Shown piece by piece: positions 21,916 to 33,154 of a stretch of 64,000 bases of DNA (positions within the stretch are counted from its first letter, which is position 1; each line of letters opens with the position of its first letter). Under the pieces are notes generated by a model. That model was not told the DNA's origin. It worked only from the letters and a program-made list of their open reading frames with translations, and ran no database searches. The stretch comes from Eutreptiella sp. 'Long Island Sound 2002' (taxonomy: Eukaryota; Euglenozoa; Euglenophyceae; Eutreptiales; Eutreptiaceae): contig OZ038380.1 in the NCBI GenBank assembly GCA_964036045.1, forward strand, positions 67,812,186-67,876,185, read 5' to 3'. The position numbers were made by a program, and so were the translations under genes.

Positions 21916-24543
21916 GGGCCTCCGTAGGCTTACCGTTAGGGGTTAGAGTGTATTTCGTCAAAAGGCTTTTTTTTACGAAGAGTCACATAGCGTGATCCCA
22001 TGATTCCCCTACCTAACAAAGCCGTTTGAACTAAGGCTCTGTAAATGGCTTTTCCGTTCTTGTCAATAACAGCTTGCGGGTGGTGGCACGCCACTTTCCT
22101 TTTGGCAATCTTCTACTCCCTTCTACCTATATTGTCCCTAAAAAGGGCTTGCGGACTCACCACCCACTTGTCCCCACATGGCCAAGGTGCAGAACATGTT
22201 GTCTACTGCTTGTTTTCTACTGTTGGTTGCACTGTGCACATTACCAAAAGCCCAAGCCAACATGTCTCTGCCGCTGCTGGACTGCATTGGAAGCGCTCGT
22301 TCTGTACAGCATTCGTTTTGTTGAACAATGTGGTTAGTGCTCCCGGTGGAGCATCCTGTATAGGCGCTAGTTTCTCCTTCACCGCCATTGCATGTGAAAT
22401 GCCATCACTTGAGTGCTGAACTGCTACTAGCGATGCGATTGCCGCTTCGCTCGACTTTGCAACTTGCTCGGCCACATGGACGACGCAACATTTTTCAGGT
22501 AAATGAAAAAGGATCAAGTACGCTACGAAGAAAAGAATTGAAGGACGCCGAATTTAATCTTACAAAGTGAACATCGCAAAAAAAAAGGGTTTCACTATCT
22601 CGGCACTTCATTGCCACACGGCAGATGACCAATGCACAAACCTGATTCACCCAGTTAGTGTTTTAATCTTTTTTAGTGAAGAAGTTAGGTCAATCAGATC
22701 TTGTTTCCGCAAAGGTAAAGAAAAAAGTTTGTTGACTTCATAAGATAGATCGGTACGTGCATTAAGGTTACTGATGGCTCGTAAAGGGCGCCCGGCCAAT
22801 TTTATAACATACATCCGCGCGCGGAGATGTATCGTATGAAAAAAACTGATCAGATATATCAACTTCTATACAATGTACACGAAACACTCTACACAACGAT
22901 GCACGTATATGGAACGGTATACACTTTCCCACTCATGCACTCATGCACACATGCACTCATTGTACTACGCGAAACGATGTAAAACACTTGGGAGCATTAA
23001 AGTGATGATAGGTTACTTCATTATCGCATTATTGATATGCAGCGAAAAGACGGGTTTCGGCCGTCGCACCCAATGCCATATCGCTCCATACCCTTGCCTC
23101 CTTGGTCTCCGTGGTCCCCCTCCGCCACCTCGAACCGCCAAATACATTGGAAAAAACTCATGGGTGCCACACCAATATGGAGATGTTGGTAGCATTCGGA
23201 GCCGTGTTCTTTGGCAACAACAAATAGCCACTCAAAATAAAACTTCATCACTCACACCTAAAAGTACAAGAGTACAAATACATTCATGCGGTGCTTGTGA
23301 TTTGAATCCCTTTTTCGTCGCCACATTTAGAAAGCTGTTTGGACCCCGAACCCAGTTTGCAAGCCCATCATACATACAAAGTACCTACATACTTGTTTCG
23401 GTCACATATTTGTTTTCCTTTGGCCGCAAAAAGCAAAATGGATTCTTATAACTCGCTCTTCCCCCAACCAGGTCACATGATATGAATTTTTCTTTCCGAA
23501 CACCCTTTGCATTGGCACCTTTATTGCTTTTTCAAATAAGTTTTGAAACCCAGATCACGTTGCAAACCTTCTTGACCTAGTTTCCGTCAATCAATCAATC
23601 AATAATTTTTTCAACGTCGGTGTCATGACATGCCGTGTATCGCTTCCTTTTGTATAGTCTCACTTGTGGCATTGTCTTTGCATTTCAAGGTTCCCCATTC
23701 CAAGCTATATTCCAAAAATGGCATGTGAATGTTTTTTGGAAACACAGCAAAGTTAACAAAATGAGCAACTGATCACGAAATGTGAATCTTTTGTCAAAAC
23801 AAAAACAATGCCATTGTCTGCTATACTTGTTTCATTTACGGTCTTTGCAATTTCAAAGTTTCTTCAAATTGATCCGACTTTCAAACCTTGCATCACGTAC
23901 CACCACATTCTGACAATGCCGCTATTGGTAGATTGCTTTATGGTCCCCTCATGTACAATTGGTCTCATTCAGAGCATGTTTGGGATGGCACCATGATTTA
24001 TAGGTTTGATTCGTGTATACCCACGGTGGGGGAAGTCACTAGAAGGGAGAGGCACCGGTCCTATTTTGGAGCCAGCTTTCGTAGATCAAAATCCCCCTTG
24101 ATGACCCGGAAAAAAGTCCAACTCATAGGCATCCCTGTCAGGAACCTAACAAAGTTGTTTTAAAAAATGCACCAGCGTGTACTCCAATCACCGGCGCACC
24201 GGCGAACAGCAAAAAAGTGCCTTTCCACACTTGTGACTCTGGAAGCAGCCCGGTACATGCAAACATGGCTTAATGAATTGCAGGTGTCTTCTTTTATTGT
24301 CAATTGCGGTTCTAGCACATGTTTTAAAAAGTCCTCCATTTTTTTTGACACATCTTCTTTGTTACCACAACCTACACAATGTCTCCGAAGCGCCTGATTG
24401 GACGTGTCATTCTGTCCGCCAGCGTACACATTTACACATCGTGCGTCAACACAAATTGTAACCTTGACCTGCTCTCACGGGGGGGCAGTCTCCTCGCTTT
24501 TGTACGCACACACCCCCCAGTAGAAGTGGGCCGAAGGCGCCCT

Positions 24544-24544
<1 letters not shown>
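21916..24544. other. Lower-GC region, no gene recognised
   Basis: The longest frames are 192 codons (22873-23451, plus) and 124 codons (22045-22419, plus), with a 104-codon minus frame at 22517-22203. None contains a motif I can name, and the frames on opposite strands overlap. The sequence between 22640 and 23800 is AT-rich with many A- and T-tracts. A diverged gene with short introns could be hidden here, as eL34 is nearby, but I could not support one. Confidence 0.35.
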
Positions 24545-24575
<31 letters not shown>

Positions 24576-24722
24576 TTGGAGGGGGGGTTCAGGGATGGGC
24601 GATTCGGGGGGGAGGGAGTCGGGAGTGTCGCTGGGGGGGGGGGGGGTCCATGTGGTGCAATTTGGGCCCGGAGGGGGGGGTGGCACAAAGCCTTGGTGGT
24701 TAGCTCGCGGGGGGGGGGGGCT
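24545..24722. repeat. Poly-G tract cluster, longest run G29
   Basis: An uninterrupted run of 29 G occupies 24545-24573. Shorter runs of 7 to 11 G follow up to 24722. Frames reading Gly-rich or Pro-rich peptides through this block are artefacts. Length in the real genome is uncertain, since homopolymers of this size are often miscounted by sequencing. Confidence 0.9.
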
Positions 24723-24767
24723 CCGCGTACCTCTTCTTGCCCTGCCTCTAACCATACCATCACCATA

Positions 24768-24856
24768 AACCTAACCCTAACCTTTGCAGCAACCTGGTGC
24801 AGCCATGCCAGCCATTTTGATTGGGCTGATTCATTCACCAGGGTTAGGGTTAGGTG
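24768..24856. repeat. Inverted pair of short telomere-like motifs
   Basis: ACCTAACCCTAACC at about 24769-24782 faces its reverse complement GGGTTAGGGTTAGG at about 24842-24855, with about 60 bp between. Each arm has only about two TTAGGG-type units, and a few degenerate TTAG words follow to 24890. The arrangement could form a hairpin. It may be a scar of end joining, a tiny inverted-repeat element, or chance amplification. Confidence 0.6.
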
Positions 24857-25273
24857 TGTGGTTAGGAGTAGGCTGAGGGTTAGATTAGCGTGAGGGTCAA
24901 GGTTGGGTTCAAATATAGTGTTGGGGTGCTCCAACGCCTGAGCGAGGAGGGGGTGGTACTAAGGCAAGGGAAAAAAATTTTGGGCGCCCTCTATATGTAC
25001 GGCCGGCACCTAGCGACCCTTGGTAACTAAGTGGGCACGGAGCGGGGGGGGGGGAGTTGCACACCTGAACTGAGGAGACAGCCCCCCCGTGCCTGCCCTG
25101 TCAATGCGAGCCTACCAAAACATTCAAAGCATTGCAACACGTCAAAATCATGATAAGGTTTAATGCATTTAGCATTAGGCTTTGTCATACAACACTCTGC
25201 ACACTTGTAATGCTATTGATACTTGAGCAACCTCCGTTGCACGTCTTCCACAATTCAGCTTCCTAATCAATGA

Positions 25274-25413
25274 CATTCAATCTGGTTCAGTTCCTACTTT
25301 GAATGACTGATACGGGGCACCTTATGAATCAATGTTGCAATTAAATTCAATCAAGTTCTGTTCCCACTTTGAACCAGTGCTACAAAGGACCTTAAGAATC
25401 AATGTTTCGCAGG
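25274..25413. repeat. 70-bp repeat, two copies
   Basis: CATTCAATCTGGTTCAGTTC at 25274 recurs at 25344 as AATTCAATCAAGTTCTGTTC. Both copies then share ACTTTGAA and a GAATCAATGTT end. The spacing is 70 bp. No coding function is evident. Confidence 0.7.
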
Positions 25414-26647
25414 GCGCCTTGCTAATGACAGCCATTAATCATGGGTCTCCACTGTTCTTTTGTGAAATGAAATTATTTCGGGACTGTGTGGGAGAGATGT
25501 TGCACCAGGACGTGGAGCAAGAGTTCAATTTATCATACATTCGGGGATTCTTTGGGCGAGCGATCAGTTGGAAAACAGCTGCCGCGCAACATTGATCCAT
25601 AACGGCCAACATGTCCCAGAAAATTTTGTGAAGCAACTCAATCAGAACAATGTTTCATATCTGTTTCACAACAGCCCTTGAAATGGCTCTTGGTATTGCA
25701 ATGATTGAGAGGTTTGGCAATTGTAAAACGTGCACAATAAACTGAGCGTGCACAATACACTCAGCGTGACCAAGCTGACATCTTGTGGCTGAATTTACGT
25801 GTGGCAGTGAAATTGCCAAATCACAGCACTCTGATGTCGACCATTCTGACACCGTATTGTAAACGGTCATGTGAAAGAATTTGTTGGAATGGTTGGGAAT
25901 ATAAAAACACTGCCATATTACACTGCCTCACAGAGGCCATTTATGATACTTGCTACACAATGGTTTGCTGCATTTGGTTTCTGAAAACTTCGTCAACCAA
26001 GAGTTCGTTGCATGTGTTCCACCACAGTAGCATTTTGGTTGGAGATGCAGGCTTCCCTGCGAAATAGCAAGTGAGAGGATTTTCAGTGTGATGTCACGGA
26101 CGTGCCTGCACTATACATGGTCTGTCAATGCGGACTAATTTTGGCTCCGCGTTGGGTCATTCTGGTCTAATCTAATCCATGGAGAACATCAGACACAGAA
26201 TTCTTCACCTCGACACAGCGTGGCGTGGGGGAGTTGCACGTCCCTCCGCATGTCCAAAACGCATTGAACCAACATAGCAAACCATGGAAAATGACCCCAA
26301 ATAGCGGTTCCCTCCACCACAGAGATGTGCAATGTGCTAACCTGAGCCAGTTGTGACTCTCCAAACTCTCCAAAAGTGTTTTGATGGTCATTCCATTGCC
26401 ATGATCATTGCAAAACTGCTGCAACAAAAAATATCAAGGGCACTTTGGCAGGCATCCAATCCAGACCCGTTTGTCACCTAGAATGTGGCGAGAAACCGAT
26501 GAAGGGGTAACACTGATTCCAGCACGCGCAAGCACCAACGTCCAATTTTGTATCCACGAGACAAGCACCATGGTCCGTCTCAAGGACCCAAAATGTTCTG
26601 TCTGTTTCGCCCGGTTTCTGCTGATTGGGGGTTCGTCCGCAACTGAC
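25414..26647. other. Region downstream of eL34, no gene recognised
   Basis: This stretch follows the stop codon of the minus-strand eL34 gene, so its upper part must include that gene's 3' UTR. The end of the transcript cannot be placed. Frames are under 100 codons apart from a 135-codon plus frame that overlaps the eL34 last exon in antisense and is a shadow. I see no other feature. Confidence 0.45.
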
Positions 26648-27296
26648 CTATCGCCTCTTCTTGCCTCTTTTCTTCTTTCCTTGGGCTTTGAGAACACGCT
26701 TCACAATCTTTTGTTCCTCAATCAAGAAAGCACGGATAATCCTAAAAAAAGAAAAAACACAGAGTTGGGGAAATACGTCAACGGGGGGAATATCAAAGCT
26801 ACGTGTCGTGGTTGAGCAGCGATGCAATACCTTTCTCGGACAAGATCATGTGTCAAACAACCCCCGTAAGCACGGGACACAGTAAGATGCCTGTGACGAG
26901 CTCTCTTGCGGTCCATGGTGAGCAAGTGCTTAATACCAGGGATAGGTTTGTGCCCAAGACTCGCAGGGGTCATGGGTCCCTTTGAGCGTTTTCCAACATA
27001 CTGCACTTTAAGGCGGCTACCTGAGCAGTAGACACAGAATTTGCTTTCGTGACAGGGAAAATACGGTTAGCAAGCGCTGCGTCGATTCGGTGATTCTCGC
27101 TGCTGTGATGTTCACAAGAGATACCAGGAGTCCTCACAATCTTCACCTTGTTAGACTTGGTGTTGTAGGTGTTCTGCCGCCTGTAGTGGACCCTGAGATT
27201 GTCCAGGCAAATGCAGCAACCACAAAACTATAAAGAAATTCACTTGCAAATACGGGAGAGCATTCATGTAAAATACCTCGTGCCACCAATTACCAT
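26648..27296 (-). CDS. RPL34: Ribosomal protein eL34 (60S), four exons
   Basis: Four minus-strand exons join to a 123-residue protein: 27296-27277, 27192-27125, 27020-26831 and 26741-26648, stop TAG at 26648-26650. All three introns (84, 104 and 89 nt) are GT-AG, and phases fit exactly. Exon 1 gives only 20 nt (MVIGGTR). Exon 2 gives HYRRQNTYNTKSNK and IVRTP. Exon 3 carries TVSRAYGG. Exon 4 carries RAFLIEEQKIVK followed by a Lys/Arg-rich tail. These are hallmark eL34 segments in the right order, and the length fits the family (about 115-125 aa). The zinc-ligand cysteines of animal and fungal eL34 are absent, as I recall for plant forms. Exon 1 is the least certain part. No stops or frameshifts suggest decay, so this is probably a live housekeeping gene in the 60S subunit. 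Confidence 0.93.
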
Positions 27297-27792
27297 GTTC
27301 TCCGGATCCCCTGAAACCAACCTAACCGGATGCTATGTGATGTGCCCGCGCGCGCTAACCTTCAAGTGCAGAAAAGCGAAATGGGTGTCGAAGCACTCGA
27401 AGCACCGAATGGGGGTCCGGGAAAGAAATTTAAGTTAACCCAAATGGTGCAGTGCGTTTCCACAATTTTGAGCTGCAAAGACCGTGATGCTTCGGCGACC
27501 AAAGCCCCCAGAAAGGATTGTCCTAGGCCAAGGGCTGAGAGAGGTTGCCAAGACCCCTGCCACTGCAACCCAAGTGGTTGCGTAGCTTGAGGAAACATGT
27601 GGAACGTATTGTAGCAAAGAAAAGGTTATGAACATCCGAGCACGATATTCTTGCACAATCAGAACGCCCCTTACCTCTACCTCTATGCAACAATCTTCGC
27701 CAAATCTTTCCAAAGCCATGTGCTGACCCTTGCTACGAACCATCAAAGCATCATGCAGCATTAGAAAGCGGTTTACGTGTATGTTAGCTTTG
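27297..27792. other. Upstream region of eL34
   Basis: This is the 5' flank of the minus-strand eL34 gene and should include its promoter and 5' UTR, though no TATA box or other element can be asserted. A 108-codon minus frame (27761-27435) crosses it and contains a plausible donor (GAG followed by GTAAGG near 27673). It could be an upstream exon of another transcript or chance. Confidence 0.35.
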
Positions 27793-27906
27793 TTAAATGA
27801 TACCAGCAGCGTACATGACTATTGCGGAAAAGTTTGCTTGGAGAAACTTGTTGCCTGTGGGAATGAAACCATCCTTGCTCAACTTGTCCCAATCTACATG
27901 TTTAAT
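27793..27906 (-). CDS. Exon-like open segment, 37 codons, unidentified
   Basis: After an acceptor-like TTTGCACAG on the minus strand, a frame runs from 27906 to a TAA at 27793-27795. It reads IKHVDWDKLSKDGFIP, then GNKFLQANFSAIVMYAAG. The amino acid mix looks protein-like, with no low complexity. I do not recognise the family and found no matching upstream exon. It may be the last exon of a gene transcribed towards eL34, or a fragment of a dead element. Confidence 0.2.
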   Translation of the reverse strand: MKHVDWDKLSKDGFIPTGNKFLQANFSAIVMYAAGII

Positions 27907-28626
27907 CTGTGCAAACGTTTGTTATCTCTCATTTACAAATACCACAGGGCAAATGTTTAAAGGATAAAAAGCTGAACAACTAATATTAGATGGGTATGCA
28001 AAATGCATAAAACAACATGTGACAAAAGAATCCAAATGGGGCTATGCAAAAAAGGGGGACGAGTACAATAGAATGAGATCGATATTGGTGAGCGGAATTC
28101 ATTTGGCAACAGATTCAGTTTGCATCATATGTAGCACAAGATTGTAAATTTGTTTCGAACGGAAATAAATGTATTTGCATAAGCCGAATCAATAATCAAT
28201 TTACGACATCACATCAAAAACTGGCGGCAAATAAGGTCTCGTCAATTCCTCGTGCATTGGCCGGCTTTTTTTTTCAAACACAACTCCAAAGTCATAGCCG
28301 AGGAGTTTTCACCAGGACAGCCCAATGTACATTGAGACACCCACATCCCACGTCATGGGTAAGATGGTCGGCAGATGACACTCACGGCAGCCACGGGCAT
28401 TGCACCACCAAATGCATTGTACTAAGGAAACATCGCACAAGTGGTCGCCCCATACACCATACCCAAGGGCAGTGGTAGATGATGTTGGGGTATTGTCTGT
28501 GCGGGTTTTCGTACAGAACAAGTCGCACATCATGCGCAAAATAAGGCTACTAAGTTGAAGAATGAGAACAAAGGCAAACTACCCGCAAGGTGTGCAAGTA
28601 GGGCTGCAGAAATCATGGGAGGGTAA
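27907..28626. other. No gene seen
   Basis: The sequence is mixed and AT-rich, with no frame over 76 codons on either strand and no repeat I could measure. Nothing further can be supported. Confidence 0.4.
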
Positions 28627-29330
28627 CTTGCCAACGGTTGGTGAAAAAGTAGCGATTCAATATGGAGCTGCACGTTGGGGGCACACCAACAAAGAGAACA
28701 GGGCTGTGGAGGACAAAGGTGGGGAAGATGAAAATGAAGACAGAGGGTAAGGGCACATATGTACTGGTAGATGGTGCCCATGTTGGCGTTGTAGCAGAAC
28801 AGAGGGCAGGATCGAGCTGGTCCACCATTACTGTTCTTTGAATAGGCTCTCACTGCGCTGAGCTCAAGTAATAACCATGCAGCCGACAAGAGTGGGCAGC
28901 TCCGTGCAGATGTGAGGCGCGCAGAAGCATATGGGCCTTTTCATGTGGGCGTAGAAGCAGCATCCGGCAGCGCAAATCACACTCAGCATTGTGTAGGGCG
29001 TGGGTTCATGTCCGGAACAAACATTCATCATGCGTAGAACAAGCGCATTGAAGTGGAGGATAAAAGGAAAGGCATACGAACCCGAATGGTGTAGAATTAG
29101 TGCTCAAGTAATGATTTCGGGACCAACTTGCCAACGCCTGGTGAAACAATAGCGATGTTTAGGAGGCTTTGGGGGCATAGCCACGGAGGAGACGATTTAT
29201 ATGGCGGGGAGGGTTCCGAAAGAAAAACAAGAAAAACACGAGGTAAGGGCACACATTTACTTGTCGATGGCACCCAAGTTGGCGCTCGAATAAGGCACGG
29301 GGCCAGATCATGCACGTACACCAATACGCA
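28627..29330. repeat. Diverged duplication with 500-bp spacing
   Basis: CTTGCCAACGGTTGGTGAAA at 28627 recurs at 29127 with two changes, and GGTAAGGGCACATATGTACT near 28745 recurs near 29242 as GGTAAGGGCACACATTTACT. Shared words between these anchors keep the same order. The two copies are therefore tandem and old, about 500 bp each. No coding sequence is convincing in either. Confidence 0.6.
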
Positions 29331-29854
29331 TTCCAGAAATGTACCTTAATACACCAAGCTAAGTTCATAATCTTGCCATCGACAAGAGCGAGGATCATCA
29401 GCCACCAAGCGCATTGATGCACTATGATCGTCCGTGCGGCATCCATAAGAACAAAGCACACTCAAATAGTGTTAGGCCATAGCCTATCATACGTTATGTG
29501 CCAGCAGGAGTGCGCATTCTCCGTCGGCCGAGATTTGGCGTGTGCTATGATTTCACAAGGACCTTGTCCAAAAAAACAAGTGTGACGGCATCCAGCAGAG
29601 CGATCTGAAAGTGAACGATTTTTTTCCAATTTTCTGACAAGCTTCCTAATTGCACACAAAAGAAGTGGTAGAAAGATTTGGGGATTGGGCGGCGGCCCAT
29701 TTTGCGTAGGTTGTCATGCTATGTCGTTTGGCGCCACATCCAAATGTCGGCGCCGGCGGTCGATGCACTCAAGCATGGTGTTATCAATGGGACTGACTTA
29801 GGGAGAGTGCACGGTAGCATTGACCGGCTTTTAAGGTTTGTAACCTCTCCAAAA
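29331..29854. other. No gene seen
   Basis: Short frames only (60-100 codons) on both strands, without recognisable motifs. The stretch ends where AT-rich sequence with repeated ATAACCGRTT-type words begins, taken here as the left end region of the hAT element. Confidence 0.4.
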
Positions 29855-32800
29855 AAATAACCAGTTTTTTATTATTATTATATTAAAAATAACCGATTCA
29901 ATGCGATTATTCTATCTAAAATAACCGGTTCGATGCGATTATTGTACTTGATCGACCCAATTAACTGGTTTTTTCCGCTTAATCGGTTATTTCCGATTGC
30001 ATTTCCGATTGCACCTAGCAGGACACGCCATTCGAACTATTTGTTGAGAACTACAAAGTTTGTCACTGATTTATGTATTCTTTGTCATGTTTTCAAACGA
30101 AAAAGCTTTTTTCCAACATAAAATTTTTCCAGTCAAAACATGTTTCCAATGAAATGATTTTTTATAATCTAAAATTCTTTGGAACTGTTTTCTCTACCTG
30201 AGCGACATCATCCGTGATGTTACCAAACTGTGACATCAGAGCTAACGTAGCTTCACTTTCATGCACCAAAATGTTGTTTTCCAATACAAACATTTTTGCA
30301 CTCAAATTTCCTTTTGCAAATATAAAAAACTTTTAGAACTATTTTATCTAATTGTTTTTTGTATATTTTGTTTTCAGTTGCGAAATGGGACGCGGTGGGA
30401 AGAGTGTTGCCAAACCTGCTGCTGCACAGAGACTACCACCAAAGGGTCGAACTAGCAAACCACTGCGAACACCCCATCATTTGGCTGATCCTCATGGACA
30501 AGCGGATACCGGTGAGGTGGAAGACATCGTTGCAAAGAGACTTGCAAAGAATCTAGCTAGTGCGATATCAGAGAAGCAGTGCCACGTCCATTGCAAGGGT
30601 TACCCTGTCTCAGCCCGGACGTGGAAACCCTTGGAACACCTCAACGGCTGTGAGCAATTTATCTCCGGATTCAATGAGGAGAGGGAGCCACAGGAACACG
30701 AATATGAACAACAGCGCAAGACGAAAAAACGGGACGCTGAGCAGTGGGCGGTAACAGAAGGTGCACAGAGTCTCTCGCAAGCAACCTTAACTACAACAAC
30801 GTTAATTGCACCGAATTTATCTTCTCGTCCAACATCCACTGTGTGGCTTGCATTCACGAATGCTCCTCAGCGCGGTTTTGCGCAGTGCACCTTGCAGAGA
30901 AAAGATGGGAAACCCTGCAACACAATCATCAAGCATTGTGGTGGAACGACAAATTTACGCAGCCATCTGATTGCAAAATACAAGGAATGGTACACCCAAC
31001 AAATGCAAAAGACGATTGACAATCAAGGCTCCTTGCAGGTGACAGAGGATGGGACTGTTGACTTATCCGCGCCTCCGAAGTGGTCACCGGAGAAGAGACA
31101 TCCATCTTGCCGCAAGCTGGCATATTGGCTTTCCACAAAGAAGAGGCCAGTTCACTTGGTGACGGATCCCAAGTTTCACAATTTTTGTATGGAGGTCTCT
31201 CCTCCGAAATTTGATTCGTATACCGAGAAGGACATTGAGAAGCAGGTACTTGAGGTGTTTGCCACACGAAATTTTAGCAACAAGAAGACCGTGTCTAGTC
31301 TAAAGGCCGACGGCATCAAGCCCAGCATGGCCAGTGACATTTGGAGCGACAGCAACGTATCACTGATGAGAACAATGCTGTACTACATTGGCGCTTGCTT
31401 GATAGGGTTACACGCTAGGTTTATTGGTGCTACCGGTTTGTCAAGTGAACATCATACTGGTGACAACATTCGCATACAGCCTGAGCTTCATCTGGAATCT
31501 GTTGGGCTGGCCTTTGAGGACATTCACGCCAAAGTATCTGATCAGCACAGCAACATTAAGAAGGCATGGGGAGGTTTACCTCGTGGCTACTGCACTGCAC
31601 ACACCCTCGAACTTGCGGTGAAGGAATATCTCTAAGCTGACGGTGTTGCGAACATCGTGAAGAAGACGGACATGACAACGTACTTCCACCGCCCCAGCAA
31701 TCGCCTGAGCCGACTCTCAAACCTGCAGAAGGGTTTGCAAGTTGCTGTGAATCAACCTCCGTAATCCTGCCATCAACGTACATGCTCATCCAAACGGCAC
31801 GGCGGCCGAATGTTGTTGCTCCAAGGGTGTCGTGGTGTTTAAACAACAGTGGTGTTTACACCTGCAGATATGACTCGTGAAGTTGTTCTCGCCCGTTAGT
31901 CTTTTTGTGATGCACTTTGGGACCGTTTCATTACTTCACTTTTCACACGTTCTCCGAATGTACTCCATTGCTACCTTGCTGGACCCAAGGTTCCAAAACC
32001 TCTGTTTCTTGAGCCATGAGGTGAGGGATACTGCAGTTAACAGTGTCAGGCACGAGTGGAACCTCAAATGGAAGCCGCACGATGCACTAACTCACCAACA
32101 AATTCCAGCGGCACGAAAAAATGCACGTAAAGATTGACCTCTTTTTTGGCTGCAAAATTCGTTGGTAATGTTGCACCACCCGAGTGCAACAATGACTTTC
32201 CTCGCGATGGGTTGGATGATTACTTTTCCTTGCTAGTTGCTGACATGCACACCTGCGTCATTGATTGGTGGCACAGCACCGTCATTGCTTTTCCTACTTG
32301 AACAAGATGGCCCGGCAATAACTGGCGTGTCCGCTGAGATCGGCTGGGTTGGAGCGCTTGTTCATTACTGCGGGGTTGAATTTCTCGGATTTAGCACAAA
32401 CAATGAAGGAAGGCACACTGGGAGCCCGGGTGTTGGCTGCCTACAATTATAAGCTTCATATGTATGTTGCACCTTGAGTACTGTTTGTTTTGTGCGACAT
32501 GGGATGCCGACCGCCAAATGCTACAAGCTTCACTTCTGCAGTGGGCGTTGTTTTTGCATGCAGTCTTACGCTAAATGTACATTCAAGGAAGTAACATGCA
32601 GCATACCATTTGGATCTTTTTTTTTTTGGTATGGATCGCAATTTCCCGTTCGTGCATTCTGAAGGGCTGCATGCAACAGTGGTCAAGGTTGAAGCTAGTT
32701 CAACCCAAATGCACGGGACCATGAAAGCATGGGAGACACGCGCAAATCCTGCTCGCAGTATTTTTTCATTACGTAATTGTGGCGCTACTCCGCGTGATGT

Positions 32801-32960
32801 TTGCGGTGCGCTTTGCAGCGGCACTTCTGATTAAACAATTGATGCGATTGACATTTGTGGTAAAAAATAACCGATTTGATGCAATTTTTTAACAACTATC
32901 CACGATAATTGCCCAGTAACCGATCAATCGGTTAATCGCCAGAACCGGTTACGGTCTATG
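29855..32960 (+). mobile_element. hAT-superfamily DNA transposon, degraded
   Basis: The transposase pseudogene (30385-32476) is flanked on both sides by clusters of the same subterminal word. AAATAACCGATTCAATGCGA-like copies stand near 29888 and 29919, with inverted forms (AATCGGTTATT) near 29981. On the right, AAATAACCGATTTGATGC stands near 32865, with AACCGATCAATCGGTTAAT and AACCGGTT to about 32950. Subterminal repeats in both orientations are typical of hAT ends. I could not define the terminal inverted repeats or an 8-bp target duplication, so the borders are approximate. Confidence 0.7.
30385..32476 (+). pseudogene. hAT transposase with N-terminal chromodomain and BED zinc finger, decayed
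   Basis: From the ATG at 30385 the protein has three parts. Residues 44-98 read as a chromodomain (CKGYPVSARTWKPLEHLNGC). Residues 151-203 are BED-finger-like with C168, C178 and H194, but Tyr at 199 where the last His is expected. A hAT catalytic region follows with SDIWSDSN, VSDQHSNIKKAW and CTAHTLEL. A stop at 31633-31635 interrupts it. Coding similarity continues in shifted frames: YFHRPSNRLSRL, then STYMLIQTARR, then ATLLDPRF (near 31974). The C-terminal dimerisation block reads YLNKMARQ, stop, then SAGLERLF, with a last frame ending near 32476. An ATG 33 nt upstream is in frame, but a TTTTGTTTTCAG acceptor lies between the two. Two of the three chromodomain aromatic-cage positions look lost. 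Confidence 0.85.
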
Positions 32961-33154
32961 GGCTTTTATCTTTATAGCGCCAAGTACCAAGACAACGAAA
33001 GCCGTATTATGTTAAAATAATTGTGTTGGTACTTTGTACGCATTGTGTCCATGGCTGATGACTTCGACAAACAGCAACTAAGCCAAGAAATAACCGATCT
33101 TCACCGACAACAATGCAAATGCGTCTTCCAGTAATTTGTATCGCGGCCATTTTG
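32477..33154. other. Right end of hAT element and flank, no gene
   Basis: After the transposase remnant the sequence is AT-rich and carries the right subterminal repeats to about 32950. It then runs into a short unremarkable flank that ends at AAGGTAGGTAGG, the start of module X. Confidence 0.5.

Noticed and set aside
22203-22517. 104-codon minus frame with a varied, protein-like composition
   Set aside because: It overlaps a 124-codon plus frame, has no recognised motif and no splice-linked neighbour. It may be coding but cannot be supported.
24432-24934. Gly-rich and Pro-rich frames across the poly-G tract
   Set aside because: They are homopolymer translations on both strands, and their length depends on an uncertain G count.
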